DNA from: JBBDMC01 sp963775235 | GTDB lineage: Bacteria > Pseudomonadota > Alphaproteobacteria > Rhizobiales > Kaistiaceae | NCBI GenBank assembly: GCA_963775235.1 | Contig: CAVZHY010000005.1 | Coordinates: 558,001 to 622,000, forward strand | Length of the DNA: 64,000 nucleotides | Direction: 5' to 3' | Shown here: positions 1 through 9,449 of the stretch, piece by piece | Numbering within the stretch: the first letter of the stretch is position 1 | Layout: every line of letters starts with the position of its first letter | Position numbers and translations under genes: made by a program | Notes under the pieces: generated by a model | What the model was told of the DNA's origin: nothing | Seen by the model: only the letters and a program-made list of their open reading frames with translations | Database searches by the model: none

Positions 1-120
1 CCACCGCCGCCGCCACCACTGCTACCGCCGCCGCCGCCGCCGCTACCGCCGCTACCGCCAGTGCTGCGCACGTGTCCGCCACGGCTGCCGCCGGTCGAAC
101 CGCCGCCACCGCCGCCGCTT
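1..120 (-). repeat. Low-complexity GGN tract coding a Gly/Ser-rich linker
   Basis: The plus strand is almost pure CCG/CCA triplets. In the frame of the protease it reads as a Gly/Ser-rich linker after the second cadherin-like repeat. Such tracts are prone to length change and to assembly error. Confidence 0.75.
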
Positions 121-1932
121 GCGGCGGCAACCGCGATGGACACTGTCGCAGCCGAAGAAATGTCGTGCCCGTCGCTTACCTCGTACTGGAAGGTGGCCGT
201 GCCGCTGAACGTGGAACTCGGCGTGAAGGTGAAGGAGCCATCGGAATTGAACTTCAGCGTGCCTTGGCTGTGGTTCGGTGAACTGACCAGCAACCCGGTC
301 AGGTGGTCGCCATCGGCGTCTGTATCGTTGGCAAGCACCCCAGCGGCCGCGTTGACCGAAAGGGTACTCCCATGAGCGGTCGAATAGCTGTCGTTGTGTG
401 CCACCGGCGGCGTATTGGGGGGTGGGGCCACCGTGATGGAAGCGGTTGCCACGCCGGAATCGTCGGTGCCGTCGTTGGCTTTGTAGGTGAAACTGTCACT
501 GCCGCTGAAGTTGCTGTCGGCCGTGAATGTGAACGAGCCATCGGGGTTGAGCGTCAGGGACCCATGCTTTGGCCCGGTGACGAGTACGGCCGTGAGGGGA
601 TCGTTGTCCACGTCGGTGTCGTTGGCTAGGACACCGGCCCCAGCGGCAACCACGAGCGATGCGCCTGACGTCGTCCCATAGCTGTCGTTGTGCGCAACCG
701 GCGCGGTATTTGGATCGGGAGGAGCGACCGTCCCATCGAGCGCCACGGTTTTGTCGCTAAACTGCAAGTACTGAATGTTGTTGAGCGTGTCGATGCCATC
801 GGTCAACAGCAGGTCGGCGACTTGCCATTCGCCACTTCCGAGGTCAGTGACCAGATACGTGGACGAGGCGCCGGAGTAAACGGCGGTGTTCACGCCGCCG
901 CCGCCGTCGATCGTATCGTTGCCGCCGCCGCCAGTAAGGTGATTGTCGGCTGCGTTGCCGGTGATGGTGTCGTTGCCGGATCCCCCAACGGCGTTTTCGA
1001 TCAGTGATGCCGGATTATTGTTGTAAAGCAGAGCATTGGCAATGTTGCCGGCGGCATAGTGACCACTGCCGAGGGAGGCAAGCTGGCTGCTGGAGACCGT
1101 TGTCCAGGCGCCAGGCCGCAGATCGACGTTTAGGTTGCTTGTGTAATTCGAAAAATCGTAGGTGTCGTTGCCGCCGCCGTCCCACGTCGTCATGAAGATC
1201 GTGTTGCCGGAGGGCTGGGTCTGGGCCGCACCGTTGATCGAACTCCTGTCCAGTGGACGGGTTCCACGTATAGACGGTGTCGCCGCTGTTCGTTGTGTAG
1301 TTGGCCCCATATAGCGTCTGCAGCGCGGCGATGTCGTACATCATCAGTGTCTGCGGATAGCTTGTCGTGCCGTTGGTGTAGCCGCTGAGAGGGCTGCCGA
1401 CGTAGCTATGGTAACTCATGACGGAGTATTCGAGGGAATCGTGGTCGGCCGGCATGGCAGCGAAGGCGCCGCTTACCTCATGGGGATGCTTGAGCCCCAT
1501 CGCGTGGCCGGTCTCGTGAATGATCGCTGTCCAGGCGTAGTTCCCCACGGCCGGGCTGTTATAATAGGTGTGGCTGAACCAGGCGTCGCCGCCGGCGGCA
1601 TTGGTGGTCGGGTAGTAGGCCCAGGCTGTGCTGGGCATGCCCGACTCGGCGTAGCGCAGGTCGGCGTGCTGTGTAGCCGTCTCGGTGATCTCGGTGAAAG
1701 TGACGTTGGCCACCGCCGAGTACATGGCCAACGCCGCACGGACGGCATTTTGCTGACTGGCGTTGAACGGCTCAAAGGTGACCTGAGGCTCGCCGGAGCC
1801 GTAGTTGGTGCCGTAGTAGGCGGCATCCGTGGGAAAGCTGAAGGTGAACGAGTTGACTGCCCATTTGACGCCGCTAAGCACACCGTCAACGTAAGGGTCG
1901 CCGGTGGGACTGTAGGTCGATACTGCCGGCAC
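1..1932 (-). CDS. Serralysin-like M10 metalloprotease with RTX and cadherin-like repeats (partial, frameshifted)
   Basis: This is probably a secreted zinc metalloprotease of the serralysin (M10B) type, a family exported by type I secretion without a Sec signal peptide. The zinc site HETGHAMGLKHP lies near 1480-1518, and the Met-turn sequence YSVMSYHSY follows. After a frameshift near 1240 the other frame continues coherently through an RTX nonapeptide segment (GGSGNDTITG and GGGGNDTIDG, about 890-1000), two cadherin-like repeats and a Gly/Ser-rich tract that runs off the left edge. I chose the GTG at 1932 because GGAGGAG sits about 8 bases before it; a GTG at 1947 is also open but overlaps that ribosome site. 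The C-terminus lies outside the window. The protease call is firm; whether the frameshift is real is not known. Confidence 0.85.
130..712 (-). repeat. Two tandem cadherin-like (VCBS-type) domain repeats
   Basis: Two units of about 290 bases lie in tandem on the minus strand inside the protease gene. Both encode PVAHNDSY at the start, then GVLANDTD, a DGSFTFT strand and a SFxY/TFQY strand before a short Pro/Ala linker (APPPNTPPV). The pattern matches the Ig-like cadherin/VCBS domains common in large RTX exoproteins and adhesins. The array may continue past the left edge. Confidence 0.8.
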
Positions 1933-2035
1933 GGTCTTCTCCTCCACGCAATCCGTTCCGATTGGTCGTAACGATCACGTGTAAAGGGAAGCCGTATCCG
2001 ATCGATAAATATTTCCTCAAATTTCTACGGTGCCG

Positions 2036-2701
2036 TCACTGCGCCTCGAGTTGAGCCACGGCGTCAGGCAACCCTTTGAGACTGACCTTTATGGTGACTT
2101 CGCGCCCGTTGATGATGACAAACGTGGCGGTCGCCGTATCCGCCTTGGCAAAAGCATCGAGGAAATCCTTTTTGAGGCTGGCGACGGCCTGACAACCGAG
2201 CGTAGTGCAGAGCTGAAACGGTATTACAAGAGGCTGCGGGGTGCCAGCTTCGACCTTGAGGCCCTTCCCGACGAAGATGTCGGTCGGCGTCTGCCATGTC
2301 GAGACGAACCCGCCGCTGCCGTCGCTGCCGATCCGCCACAGAAAAAGGGTCTGCTTGGTCTTGGCCACGGAGATCTGCTGAGCGATCCCGCAGGAAGTGG
2401 CCGCCGTGCCGGGTAGCTCCACGCAACTGTAAATCCAGTCTCCGAAAGTCTGTTGTTTGAGAACTTTCGGCGGCGGAGGGGCAGCATCGCTGGGTGTTTC
2501 TGGGGCGGGCGCGGCAGGGAGTGGGGCATTGCCAGCCGGTGCCTGAGCAAGGGTCGGGTTGAGCGCGGGCGCCGGCGTAGCCGGCGTGCCGGAGACGAGG
2601 CGCGCGGGGTCCCCAACGGACGTGGTTTGAACGTAAATCGCCGCACCGAGGCCGACGGCAACGACGACGAGTGCCACAAGGATTGCAACGAGGAATTTCA
2701 T
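2036..2701 (-). CDS. IalB-family (invasion associated locus B) protein
   Basis: The product is 221 residues. Residues 3-25 form a single hydrophobic segment (an uncleaved anchor or signal), followed by a Pro/Ala-rich linker to about residue 80 and then the IalB domain. The domain shows FGDWIYSCVE, a second Cys in TSCGIAQQI and the paired LCTTLGC Cys motif, which are typical of this periplasmic family. IalB proteins of Bartonella affect erythrocyte entry, but the family is widespread in free-living alphaproteobacteria, where its role is mostly unknown. The ATG at 2701 begins the hydrophobic segment directly. The gene is convergent with nothing and is separated from the protease by about 100 bases, so it is probably its own transcription unit. 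Confidence 0.85.
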   Translation of the reverse strand: MKFLVAILVALVVVAVGLGAAIYVQTTSVGDPARLVSGTPATPAPALNPTLAQAPAGNAPLPAAPAPETPSDAAPPPPKVLKQQTFGDWIYSCVELPGTAATSCGIAQQISVAKTKQTLFLWRIGSDGSGGFVSTWQTPTDIFVGKGLKVEAGTPQPLVIPFQLCTTLGCQAVASLKKDFLDAFAKADTATATFVIINGREVTIKVSLKGLPDAVAQLEAQ

Positions 2702-3132
2702 CCAATTTTGCTACCTGGGAGGGCCGGACGAACGTTGCTCGTCATTTCCGGGCCGTGCATTGGCGATGAAAGAATCTCGCTGTCGTCGTTTGTGCATGGT
2801 GCCCATTCCCGTCTGGATTTTGCAACCTGTGCTGACCCCTGTTTCCCATCCGCTGTTCCGCGTGTGGCGATGGCCCAATGGTCGGCCGTGCGGGCAACGG
2901 CCCTTCGGCAATCGGACCGTTGACCGCAGTTGGCCCTTCCCCTTGGCCGGGGCTTCGGATCGCGCCCCTCGCGGGTGGGACTAAAAGTGGGCAAAAGGGC
3001 GAAAATCGGCTCCATGTCTCGTCTCTTCGGCCATTTCCCTTATGTCCCACCTTAGGCCCACTGGTCCGATGGGTGCGATTGTGGTTGACGACATACCTCC
3101 TCGCGTTCATCGAGGAAGCAGGAGGAACGTCG
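2702..3132. other. Intergenic region between divergent genes
   Basis: About 430 bases separate the IalB gene (minus) from the methyltransferase-like gene (plus). Frames run open here, but none has family character or a clear ribosome site. It should hold the two divergent promoters. A short inverted repeat GGCCGT/ACGGCC lies at 2884-2902; I see no clear -35/-10 pair. Confidence 0.5.
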
Positions 3133-4531
3133 TTGCAGGCAGATCAGCTACTGGAAGAGGTCGGCAATTACTGCCGGAATGTCGGTCTTGCCGAGTCCAC
3201 GTTCGGCCGGCTCGCGGTGAACGACGGCAAATTCGTAGGGCGGTTGCGGGACGGGGGACGCATCACACCGCGCACGCTCGACAGGGTGCGGGCCTACATT
3301 GCCGCCCATCCCGCAAATGGAGCCGAGGAGGCAAGATCGGTGGTCGTCGGCCGTCGGCCGGCACCCGCTGCCGCTCCGCTCACTCCGCGGCCGGCAAGCG
3401 ATGTCGGCCCGCGACGCAATTTCCGCTTCTTCGACAATCGCCAGAAGTACCTCCTGTTTGTAACGACCTGTGGCGAGAAGTCGGTGGTCGCTACCCGCGT
3501 TTCGGAGGAACTCGCCAACGTCAAACCCCGACCGCCGGCCCTGAGGCTGTTCGACGCGGGAATGGGGGATGGCACCGTACTGGCGCGCGTGATGCGGGCC
3601 ATGCACGCCCGCTTCCCGACGCTTCCGTTTTACGTTGTCGGCAAGGAAATCAGCCTTGAGGACGTCCGTCTGTCACTCGATAAGCTGTCGGACCGCTTTT
3701 ACGAGCACCCGGCGACGGTCGTCGTCTTCACGAATATCTTCTATTCGGAGGCGCCGTGGCTAAGAGTTCAACTCGCCCGGCGCGGCCGCGAGCATGGTGT
3801 GGCACGAAGTGGCTCTGAGCGGCAACGCTGCGCACCAGTTCGACGAACAGATCGCCAGCCTGCAGCCGTTTCTCGACCGCAATTGGACCGCTACCGCCAG
3901 CCCAAATACCGGCAATCCGATCTACGACCGGCCGGTGGTGCTGGTACTGTATCGCCAGGATCACAGCTTCCTGCTTGACCCGGTGATCCCGCGCCTCGGC
4001 CACACGGCGGCTGACTACGATCTCGTCATTGCCTCACAGCCTTACCGAGCTCGCGTGCCGGCCGAGTTCAAGGCGAAGCGCGTGATTGCCCCGCTCACCC
4101 GTTCTCTGGGACCCGGGGGTCGTCTCATCGCCATCCACTCGCACGGCCATGATCCTGGCATGGAGATCATCAATCGCATCTGGCCGGACGAGAACCCGTT
4201 TCGCACCGACCGCCACTCGGTGCTCGAGGCAGTCAAAAAGGAACTTGGTTCCGCGCGGCACGGTTTCAATTTCAACGCCTTCGCCGACAATCGATCGATC
4301 TTCCGATACGACATGCACACGCTGCCGAACGAAGTCTCCGACCGGATCGGTACCTCGACGTTATTCGCCGCATGGAACGCGGCTATCTATGTGGCGCAAA
4401 TCGAGGACGAGCGCCTGGACGACGTCGTCAAGACCGGCGCCTACATCGAAGCGACCCGGGAGGTGCTCCAGGAACACGGCGGTTTATGGTTCCTCGATGA
4501 ATCCTACGTGATTTCGCGGCGGCGTAGCTGA
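3133..4531 (+). CDS. SAM-methyltransferase-like protein (frameshifted)
   Basis: A class I methyltransferase-like fold is suggested by the Gly-rich motif LFDAGMGDGTVL in the first half, followed by an acidic strand-end region. The N-terminal 60 residues look like a small helical, possibly DNA-binding, domain (TFGRLAVNDGKFVGRLR). The TTG at 3133 is preferred as start because GGAGGA lies 6 bases before it; the frame stays open upstream but has no other good start. Near 3757-3770 the frame shifts by one base, and the second frame (WHEVALSGNAAHQF onward, ending WFLDESYVISRRRS) completes the protein. The stop is one base from the next ATG, so it is translationally coupled to the MetF-like gene. The substrate is unknown. 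Confidence 0.65.
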
Positions 4532-4532
4532 G

Positions 4533-5432
4533 ATGACAGAACCGTCCGCCCAACGCGATTTCCAGGTGCGGCTCATCGAGCTGCTGCATTCAGCGTCGAT
4601 CGAGATTTCTGTCAGGCCGGCGGTCGTCGAGTCGCTGCGTGATGCCTTCGACCCGGGCACCGAGGTGTTCATCAACCTGCCGCCGGCGGGCGATTATCGG
4701 GCATGCGTCGAAACCGCCGTGGCGGTACGGCGCGCCGGCTTTCGACCGGTGCCGCACATTGCTGCGCGTAATTTGACCAGTGTTGCCGAACTGGACGATT
4801 ATCTTCAACGCCTGGTTGGCGAGGCCGCGACGGACCGGGTGTTGCTCATCGGGGGGGACCGGCCGCGGTCGAAGGGACCTTTTTCAGCGGTCGCCGATTT
4901 GATTGCGACCGGGCTGATTGAAGCCAGCGGGATCAGTGGCGTCGGCATCGGTGGCCACCCGGAGGGACACCCCTCGGTCGACAGGACCACGCTTGACCGG
5001 GCACTGGTTGCCAAGCGCGACGCGCTGGCGCGCGCAGGTCTCTCATGCTTCATCGTGACCCAATTCGCCTTCGAAGCAGCGCCGATCCTCTCCTTCCTGG
5101 ATCGGCTGGATGTTCTCGGGATCGATGCCCCTGTTAGGGTGGGGGTGGCCGCCCCTGCGAGTGTGACGACGCTGATCAAGTTCGCCCTTCGCTGCGGGAT
5201 AGGCGATTCATTGCGTGCGTTGAGAACGCAAACGAAGACTGTTGGCCGACTGATCGGCGAGGCCGGGCCGGAGGATGTATTGCACGACCTGGCCGTCGGG
5301 TTGGCGCAGCAGCCGGCGGACCGTGTCATCGGCGTGCATTTGTACGCCTTTGGTGGCGTCGCCAAAACCGCACGATGGCTGGAAGCCAGCCTAGCGCGAC
5401 TCTACAGTACCATCACGAAGACGGCTGTCTGA
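4533..5432 (+). CDS. Methylenetetrahydrofolate reductase-like (MetF family) protein
   Basis: The 299-residue product fits the TIM-barrel flavoprotein family that reduces 5,10-methylene-THF or runs the reverse reaction. Recognisable blocks in order are RPVPHIAARNL (the H-L-T position), LLIGGDRP (matching the RGD block), GIGGHPEGHPSV (matching YPExHP) and FIVTQFAFEAAPILSF (matching the TQFFFD block). The N-terminal FFPP-type motif of biosynthetic MetF is not evident, so it may act on a different folate or in a catabolic demethylation route. It starts one base after the stop of the methyltransferase-like gene, which supports a joint role in one-carbon transfer. Family confidence is good; the exact reaction is inferred. 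Confidence 0.75.
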   Translation: MTEPSAQRDFQVRLIELLHSASIEISVRPAVVESLRDAFDPGTEVFINLPPAGDYRACVETAVAVRRAGFRPVPHIAARNLTSVAELDDYLQRLVGEAATDRVLLIGGDRPRSKGPFSAVADLIATGLIEASGISGVGIGGHPEGHPSVDRTTLDRALVAKRDALARAGLSCFIVTQFAFEAAPILSFLDRLDVLGIDAPVRVGVAAPASVTTLIKFALRCGIGDSLRALRTQTKTVGRLIGEAGPEDVLHDLAVGLAQQPADRVIGVHLYAFGGVAKTARWLEASLARLYSTITKTAV

Positions 5433-5447
5433 GGAATAACGACTCAG

Positions 5448-5628
5448 TCATCGCTCGGCACGGCCCGCCGCCCGGAGCTGATAGAGGTACGTGAGAACAG
5501 CGGGGATCGCCGTTGCAAGGCACGCCACCATCAACGCAGTCGGCGCAGTCCGGCAAAGGGCTTCAGCACCGCCGTCCAGTTGAACACCGCCAGCGTCTCG
5601 GCAAAGCCGACGAGGAAGCCGCCGGCGA
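5448..5628 (-). pseudogene. Possible membrane-protein gene remnant (antisense)
   Basis: On the minus strand, one frame reads IAGGFLVGFAETLAVF with following hydrophobic residues, and a neighbouring frame continues ALMVACLATAIPAVLTYLY before a stop at 5448. Together they look like the C-terminal end of a membrane protein broken by a frameshift. The fragment stops where the truncated thiamine-diphosphate gene begins at about 5629. A branched-chain amino acid permease end (LivH type) is conceivable but not supported by any specific motif. It could also be chance hydrophobicity. Confidence 0.3.
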
Positions 5629-6780
5629 TTGATCGACGGTTCGCCGCTCGCGCCATCGCAGGAAGAGATCAAACGCGCCGCGGACCTTATTGGCATGAGC
5701 GACCGCATCGTTGTCATTGTCGGCGACGGTGCGCGACGGGCGGATGTCGGCGACCTGATTCTCCGATTCCACGAGTTGACCAGCGCGCTCGTCTCGACAA
5801 CGCTGCGGGCCAAAAACTGGCTGCGGAACGACACCGGGTTCCATGCCGGGATTTCCGGCGGCTTTGCAACCGCCGCGGCGACCGAGCTACTTCGACAGGC
5901 TGATTGCGTTGTCGCTGTTGGCGCGAGCCTCAACCGATATACCGTCGATGATGGGCGTCTTTATCCGCATGCGAGATTCGTTCACATCGACCTGCGTCCG
6001 CACCTGCCAATTGGCAATGGATCGCCGGCAGACTGTTTTGTCCACGCGGACGCGCGGCTGGCGCTCGAGGAGCTGAACCGCTTGCTTGGCGCCCTGGCGC
6101 CACACCGAGGCGGATATCACCGAGCCGAGGTGCGGGACTCGCTCGCCGCGCAGTACGACGACACCGACCATTTCGACCTTGAGCCCGGCGTCGTCGATCC
6201 GCGCAGCGCCTGCCGCATTATCGACGAGGAACTGGGAGACAACGTGGGACTGGTGTTGCCGAGCGGCTATCAATCCACGTTCGCGGTATTCCTCCTCAAC
6301 AGACCAAGACGTGACGTGTCGGTGAACTTCGGTTATTTCGGCGCAATTGGTCAGGGCCTGATCCTCGGCATCGGTGCTCTAGTGGGAAATGACTATCGGC
6401 CGACGGCTGTCATCGATGGTGACGCCAGTTTCCTGGTGTACTTGTCGGAATTCGAAACCGCGTGTCGCTACGCCATGCCGCTGCTGATCGTCGTGTTCAA
6501 TGACCAGGCCCTGGGGGCCGAGCATCACAAGTCCGTTCGCTACGGTCTGGACCCCGAACTGACGTTCATCCCGACACCGGATCTCGGACGGGTGGCGGCT
6601 GATCTGGGAGGTCGCGGAAGGCTCGCGCGCAACCTGGATGAGCTGCGGGCTGCCTTGCGTGAGTTCGTGGCCCGTCCGGGTCCGACGGTGATCGATCTGC
6701 GGGTGGCGCGTAACGTGCTCACGATCCCGAACCGGCGCGCCGGCCGGTCTGCTCTGTTGACCACTGAGAAAGCGGCATGA
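5629..6780 (+). CDS. Thiamine-diphosphate enzyme lacking its N-terminal PYR domain
   Basis: The 383 residues match the middle and C-terminal PP domains of the acetolactate synthase/benzoylformate decarboxylase family. The middle domain is about residues 10-150 (VVIVGDGARRADVGD, CVVAVGASLNRYTVD). The PP domain includes VIDGDASFLVYL and ends its ThDP/Mg motif with VVFNDQALGAEHH, where ND replaces the usual NN. Family members are about 550 residues, and the PYR domain with the catalytic Glu is absent here. The only start near the boundary is a TTG at 5629 without a clear ribosome site. The gene is therefore either truncated by deletion or misassembly, or needs a separate PYR subunit. Position between the MetF-like gene and a carboxylate permease suggests 2-oxoacid or related carboxylate metabolism. 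Confidence 0.7.
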   Translation: MIDGSPLAPSQEEIKRAADLIGMSDRIVVIVGDGARRADVGDLILRFHELTSALVSTTLRAKNWLRNDTGFHAGISGGFATAAATELLRQADCVVAVGASLNRYTVDDGRLYPHARFVHIDLRPHLPIGNGSPADCFVHADARLALEELNRLLGALAPHRGGYHRAEVRDSLAAQYDDTDHFDLEPGVVDPRSACRIIDEELGDNVGLVLPSGYQSTFAVFLLNRPRRDVSVNFGYFGAIGQGLILGIGALVGNDYRPTAVIDGDASFLVYLSEFETACRYAMPLLIVVFNDQALGAEHHKSVRYGLDPELTFIPTPDLGRVAADLGGRGRLARNLDELRAALREFVARPGPTVIDLRVARNVLTIPNRRAGRSALLTTEKAA

Positions 6781-6894
6781 TTCGAGCCGCTGCGCAGGTG
6801 ACGGCGTGGCGTATGCGACGTCAAGGCGAATGAATGTGACCGCGCGGGAAGGCTCGCGCAAAGTCGGGGCAAAATCTGTGGGGCTATCGCCGCA

Positions 6895-9074
6895 ATGGAA
6901 AATTTGATCGCTGGGCTTGTGACCGTAACGTCCGGTGATGCGCTGATCTATCTGGTCGCCGGTTCGCTGTTGGGGATGGTGCTGGGCATTATCCCGGGAC
7001 TGTCCACGGTGGTCATTCTCAGTGTCATCCTGATCTTCGCTTTCAAGATCAACGTCACGAATGCGCTCTGCCTTTTCCTTGGCGCGAATTGTGGGGGTTA
7101 CTACTCCGCTTCGGTATCTGCCATCCTGATGAACACTCCGGCACACCCCGAAGCGATGCCGATTACATTTGACGGCTATCCGATGGCCCGGTCAGGGTCG
7201 CCTGCGCGGGCGCTCGGACTTTCCGCCGGTTCAACTTGCGTTGGCGGCTTCATAGGATGCGCGGTGCTGGTGGCGTTCCTGCCGCTCATGGACTCGCTGT
7301 CGGACGTCTCTCCTACCCGCCGGACTACGCGGCCCTCATCGTCCTTGCGATGCTTCTGGTCGGTTCGCTCGGCACGGATTCCATAGGCAAGGCCGTCGTC
7401 GCCGCTGGCTTGGGCATTCTTGCGTCATCAGTTGGGCCGTCCATGATCACGGGGTATGAGCGGTTCACTTACGGGCTGCTGTCACTCCAAGGGGAAATCT
7501 CGATCATTGCCCTTGCCCTCGGAGCCGTCGTGCTGCCCCAGATGATGATGGTTTTCGGAACCGGAACCGCCACCGCTTGGCAGGACATGACCGGCAAGGA
7601 CCTTCATGACCCGCAAGAGGCGGAGATGGACCATCCGCAGTTCTTCCGGCAGCTCTGGCACGGCGTGATGGAGATATTCGTCCATTGGAAGATACTGCTT
7701 CAGAGCGGCATCGTCGGAGGGATCACAGGCATGATCCCCGGCATCGGCGGGTTCACCGGCAACTTCATGGCCTATGGGATTGCCAGGCAAACCAGCCGCA
7801 ACGGCCATTTGTTTGGGACGGGCCACCCCGAGGGCATCATAGCTCCCGAGGGGTCTTCGCTGGCCAAGGAAGCGGGCCACATTGTCCCGCTTATCGGTCT
7901 CGGCATTCCGGGCGGCATCACGGGAGCTCTGTTCCTCGGGCTGCTGTCGATCAACGGCATCAAGCCCGGCTATGGGTTCATGAACGCAAACCCCACGCTC
8001 GCCGAGCAGATGGTCTGGATTATCGCGCTTTCAGGGCTCATCGGGACGTTGATGGGAGTAGTGATCGGGCCCCGTATCGCGCTCGCGACGAAGATTCCTG
8101 GACCGATTGTGGCACCATTTGTCTTTCTGGTCAGCGTGGCCGGCGTCTAGGTGACCGACCAGCTGGAATTCTCGGTGGTGTTGCTCATCGGGTTCATGGT
8201 GTTTGGACTGGCGATCCGCCGGCTCCGATACCCGCTTGGCGGGCTGCTTATGGCGTTCGTGCTTGGCCAGACACTTGAAACGCAGCTCTATCTGACCGGC
8301 CAGCTTAACAGCTACGGCGGCTTCGGTTTCGTCACGCATCGCCCGATCGCCGACGTCATGGTTGTCCTTGCGGTCGTTGTCGTCATCGCCAAGTGGCGTG
8401 AGATGCGCAAAGAGGCCGCCGAGCGGAAAGCTGATCTCGCCAAGGACCTGGCGGCGCACGACGGGTCCGTGCCGATCGAGCTGCGCCGCATCCAGCTCTT
8501 GAACCCATATCCGCTGCTCGCGGTGATCGTCGACGTGGGTCTGGCTGCCTTGTCGATTTACGTCATAGCCTATGCGGTGCTGAAGTTCGACGCAGCTACG
8601 GGCTTATTGCCGTTGATAGCCGCCGCGGCAATCCTGTTGCCGGTCCTCGTGTACCTGCCTCGCGATGTGAGCCGTTACATCACATTGAAAGAGGGCAAGC
8701 GCGGCCGGGTCGACCGGCGCTGTCACCGCTCAGGTGGCTGGCGGGTTCTCGAACCCGGAGCAGATCGAGCCCGCAGCGGCAGCGCCTTCTACGAAAGCTG
8801 TGGAGCGTTCATGGGGATCGCGAGGGCAATACCGCCGAGAAGTCGTATCGATCCTGTGGTCCTTGCCCTTATGGGTCTGTCGTTTGTGTTCGGCTTTGAG
8901 GGGGGCGGGGCGATCCTTATGGTCGCGTATGGGCTCGTGTCGACGAAGGAATATTTCAAGACACGTTTTGCACACCTCACATTCGTCGCGCTGTCCACCG
9001 TGGTGATGGTGGGACTGCTGTACCTGATGTTCTACGTGACCTCGATCCCGGATCGGGCTCTCATTCACTTCTGA
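6895..9074 (+). CDS. tctA: TctA-family carboxylate permease with TctB-like C-terminal part (interrupted)
   Basis: The first 500 residues are the large membrane subunit of a tripartite tricarboxylate transporter. The family signatures GMVLGIIPGL, GITGMIPGIGGFTGNFMAYG and GLGIPGGITGALFLG are present, with about ten membrane segments. One frameshift lies near 7310. At 8148-8150 an in-frame TAG follows SVAGV, and the same frame resumes as VTDQLEFSVVLLIGF, exactly as a TctA end should. After the TctA end (about 8400) the frame continues with two membrane segments, a charged linker with two compensating shifts (about 8710 and 8840) and two more segments (VVLALMGLSFVFGF; VVMVGLLYLMFYV), which resembles the small TctB subunit. 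No periplasmic TctC is in view. The substrate is a carboxylate by family; the identity is unknown. Confidence 0.75.
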
Positions 9075-9135
9075 CGTGCGAAGATCGGCTGGGGCGTTCA
9101 AGGCACCGCCGCAGAATTTCCTCTCGTCGAATTGG

Positions 9136-9211
9136 TGGTGCCGGCAGCAGGATTCGAACCCGCGACCCCCTGATTACAAATCAGGTGCTCTACCGACTGA
9201 GCTATGCCGGC
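9136..9211 (-). tRNA. tRNA-Thr (TGT)
   Basis: The minus strand folds as a full cloverleaf of 76 bases with encoded CCA. The acceptor pairs GCCGGCA with TGCCGGC, the D arm reads AGCTCAGTCGGTAGAGC, the anticodon loop is TTTGTAA giving TGT, and the T arm contains GGTTCGAATCC. It stands alone between the permease and soxC. Confidence 0.95.
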
Positions 9212-9449
9212 TGCCGCAAGAGGTAACAGCGCCCCTTTCGCACCACAAGGGCCGCCCCGGCCGGCATCGGGCAGGGAATAATCGCTTTGCAAGACGGGGA
9301 AACGGTGTACGATTTTCCTTTCGCCCCGCTATTGGAGGGACTAATGTTGCGTCGTTTCCTCCCAGGGCGACAACATTGCGTGCGCGTTACCGCCCCCGTC
9401 ATCCGACGGAGCGGAGGTTGTCTTTTGGCATCCTTAGGAGGACATCCAG

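Noticed and set aside
1..120. CRISPR or tandem-repeat array at the left edge
   Set aside because: The repeats are in-frame GGN codons of a Gly-rich linker, without spacers or a leader.
5448..5628. LivH (branched-chain amino acid permease) assignment for the antisense fragment
   Set aside because: Only general hydrophobicity and a loose FLVGFAE pattern support it; no LivH-specific motif could be confirmed.
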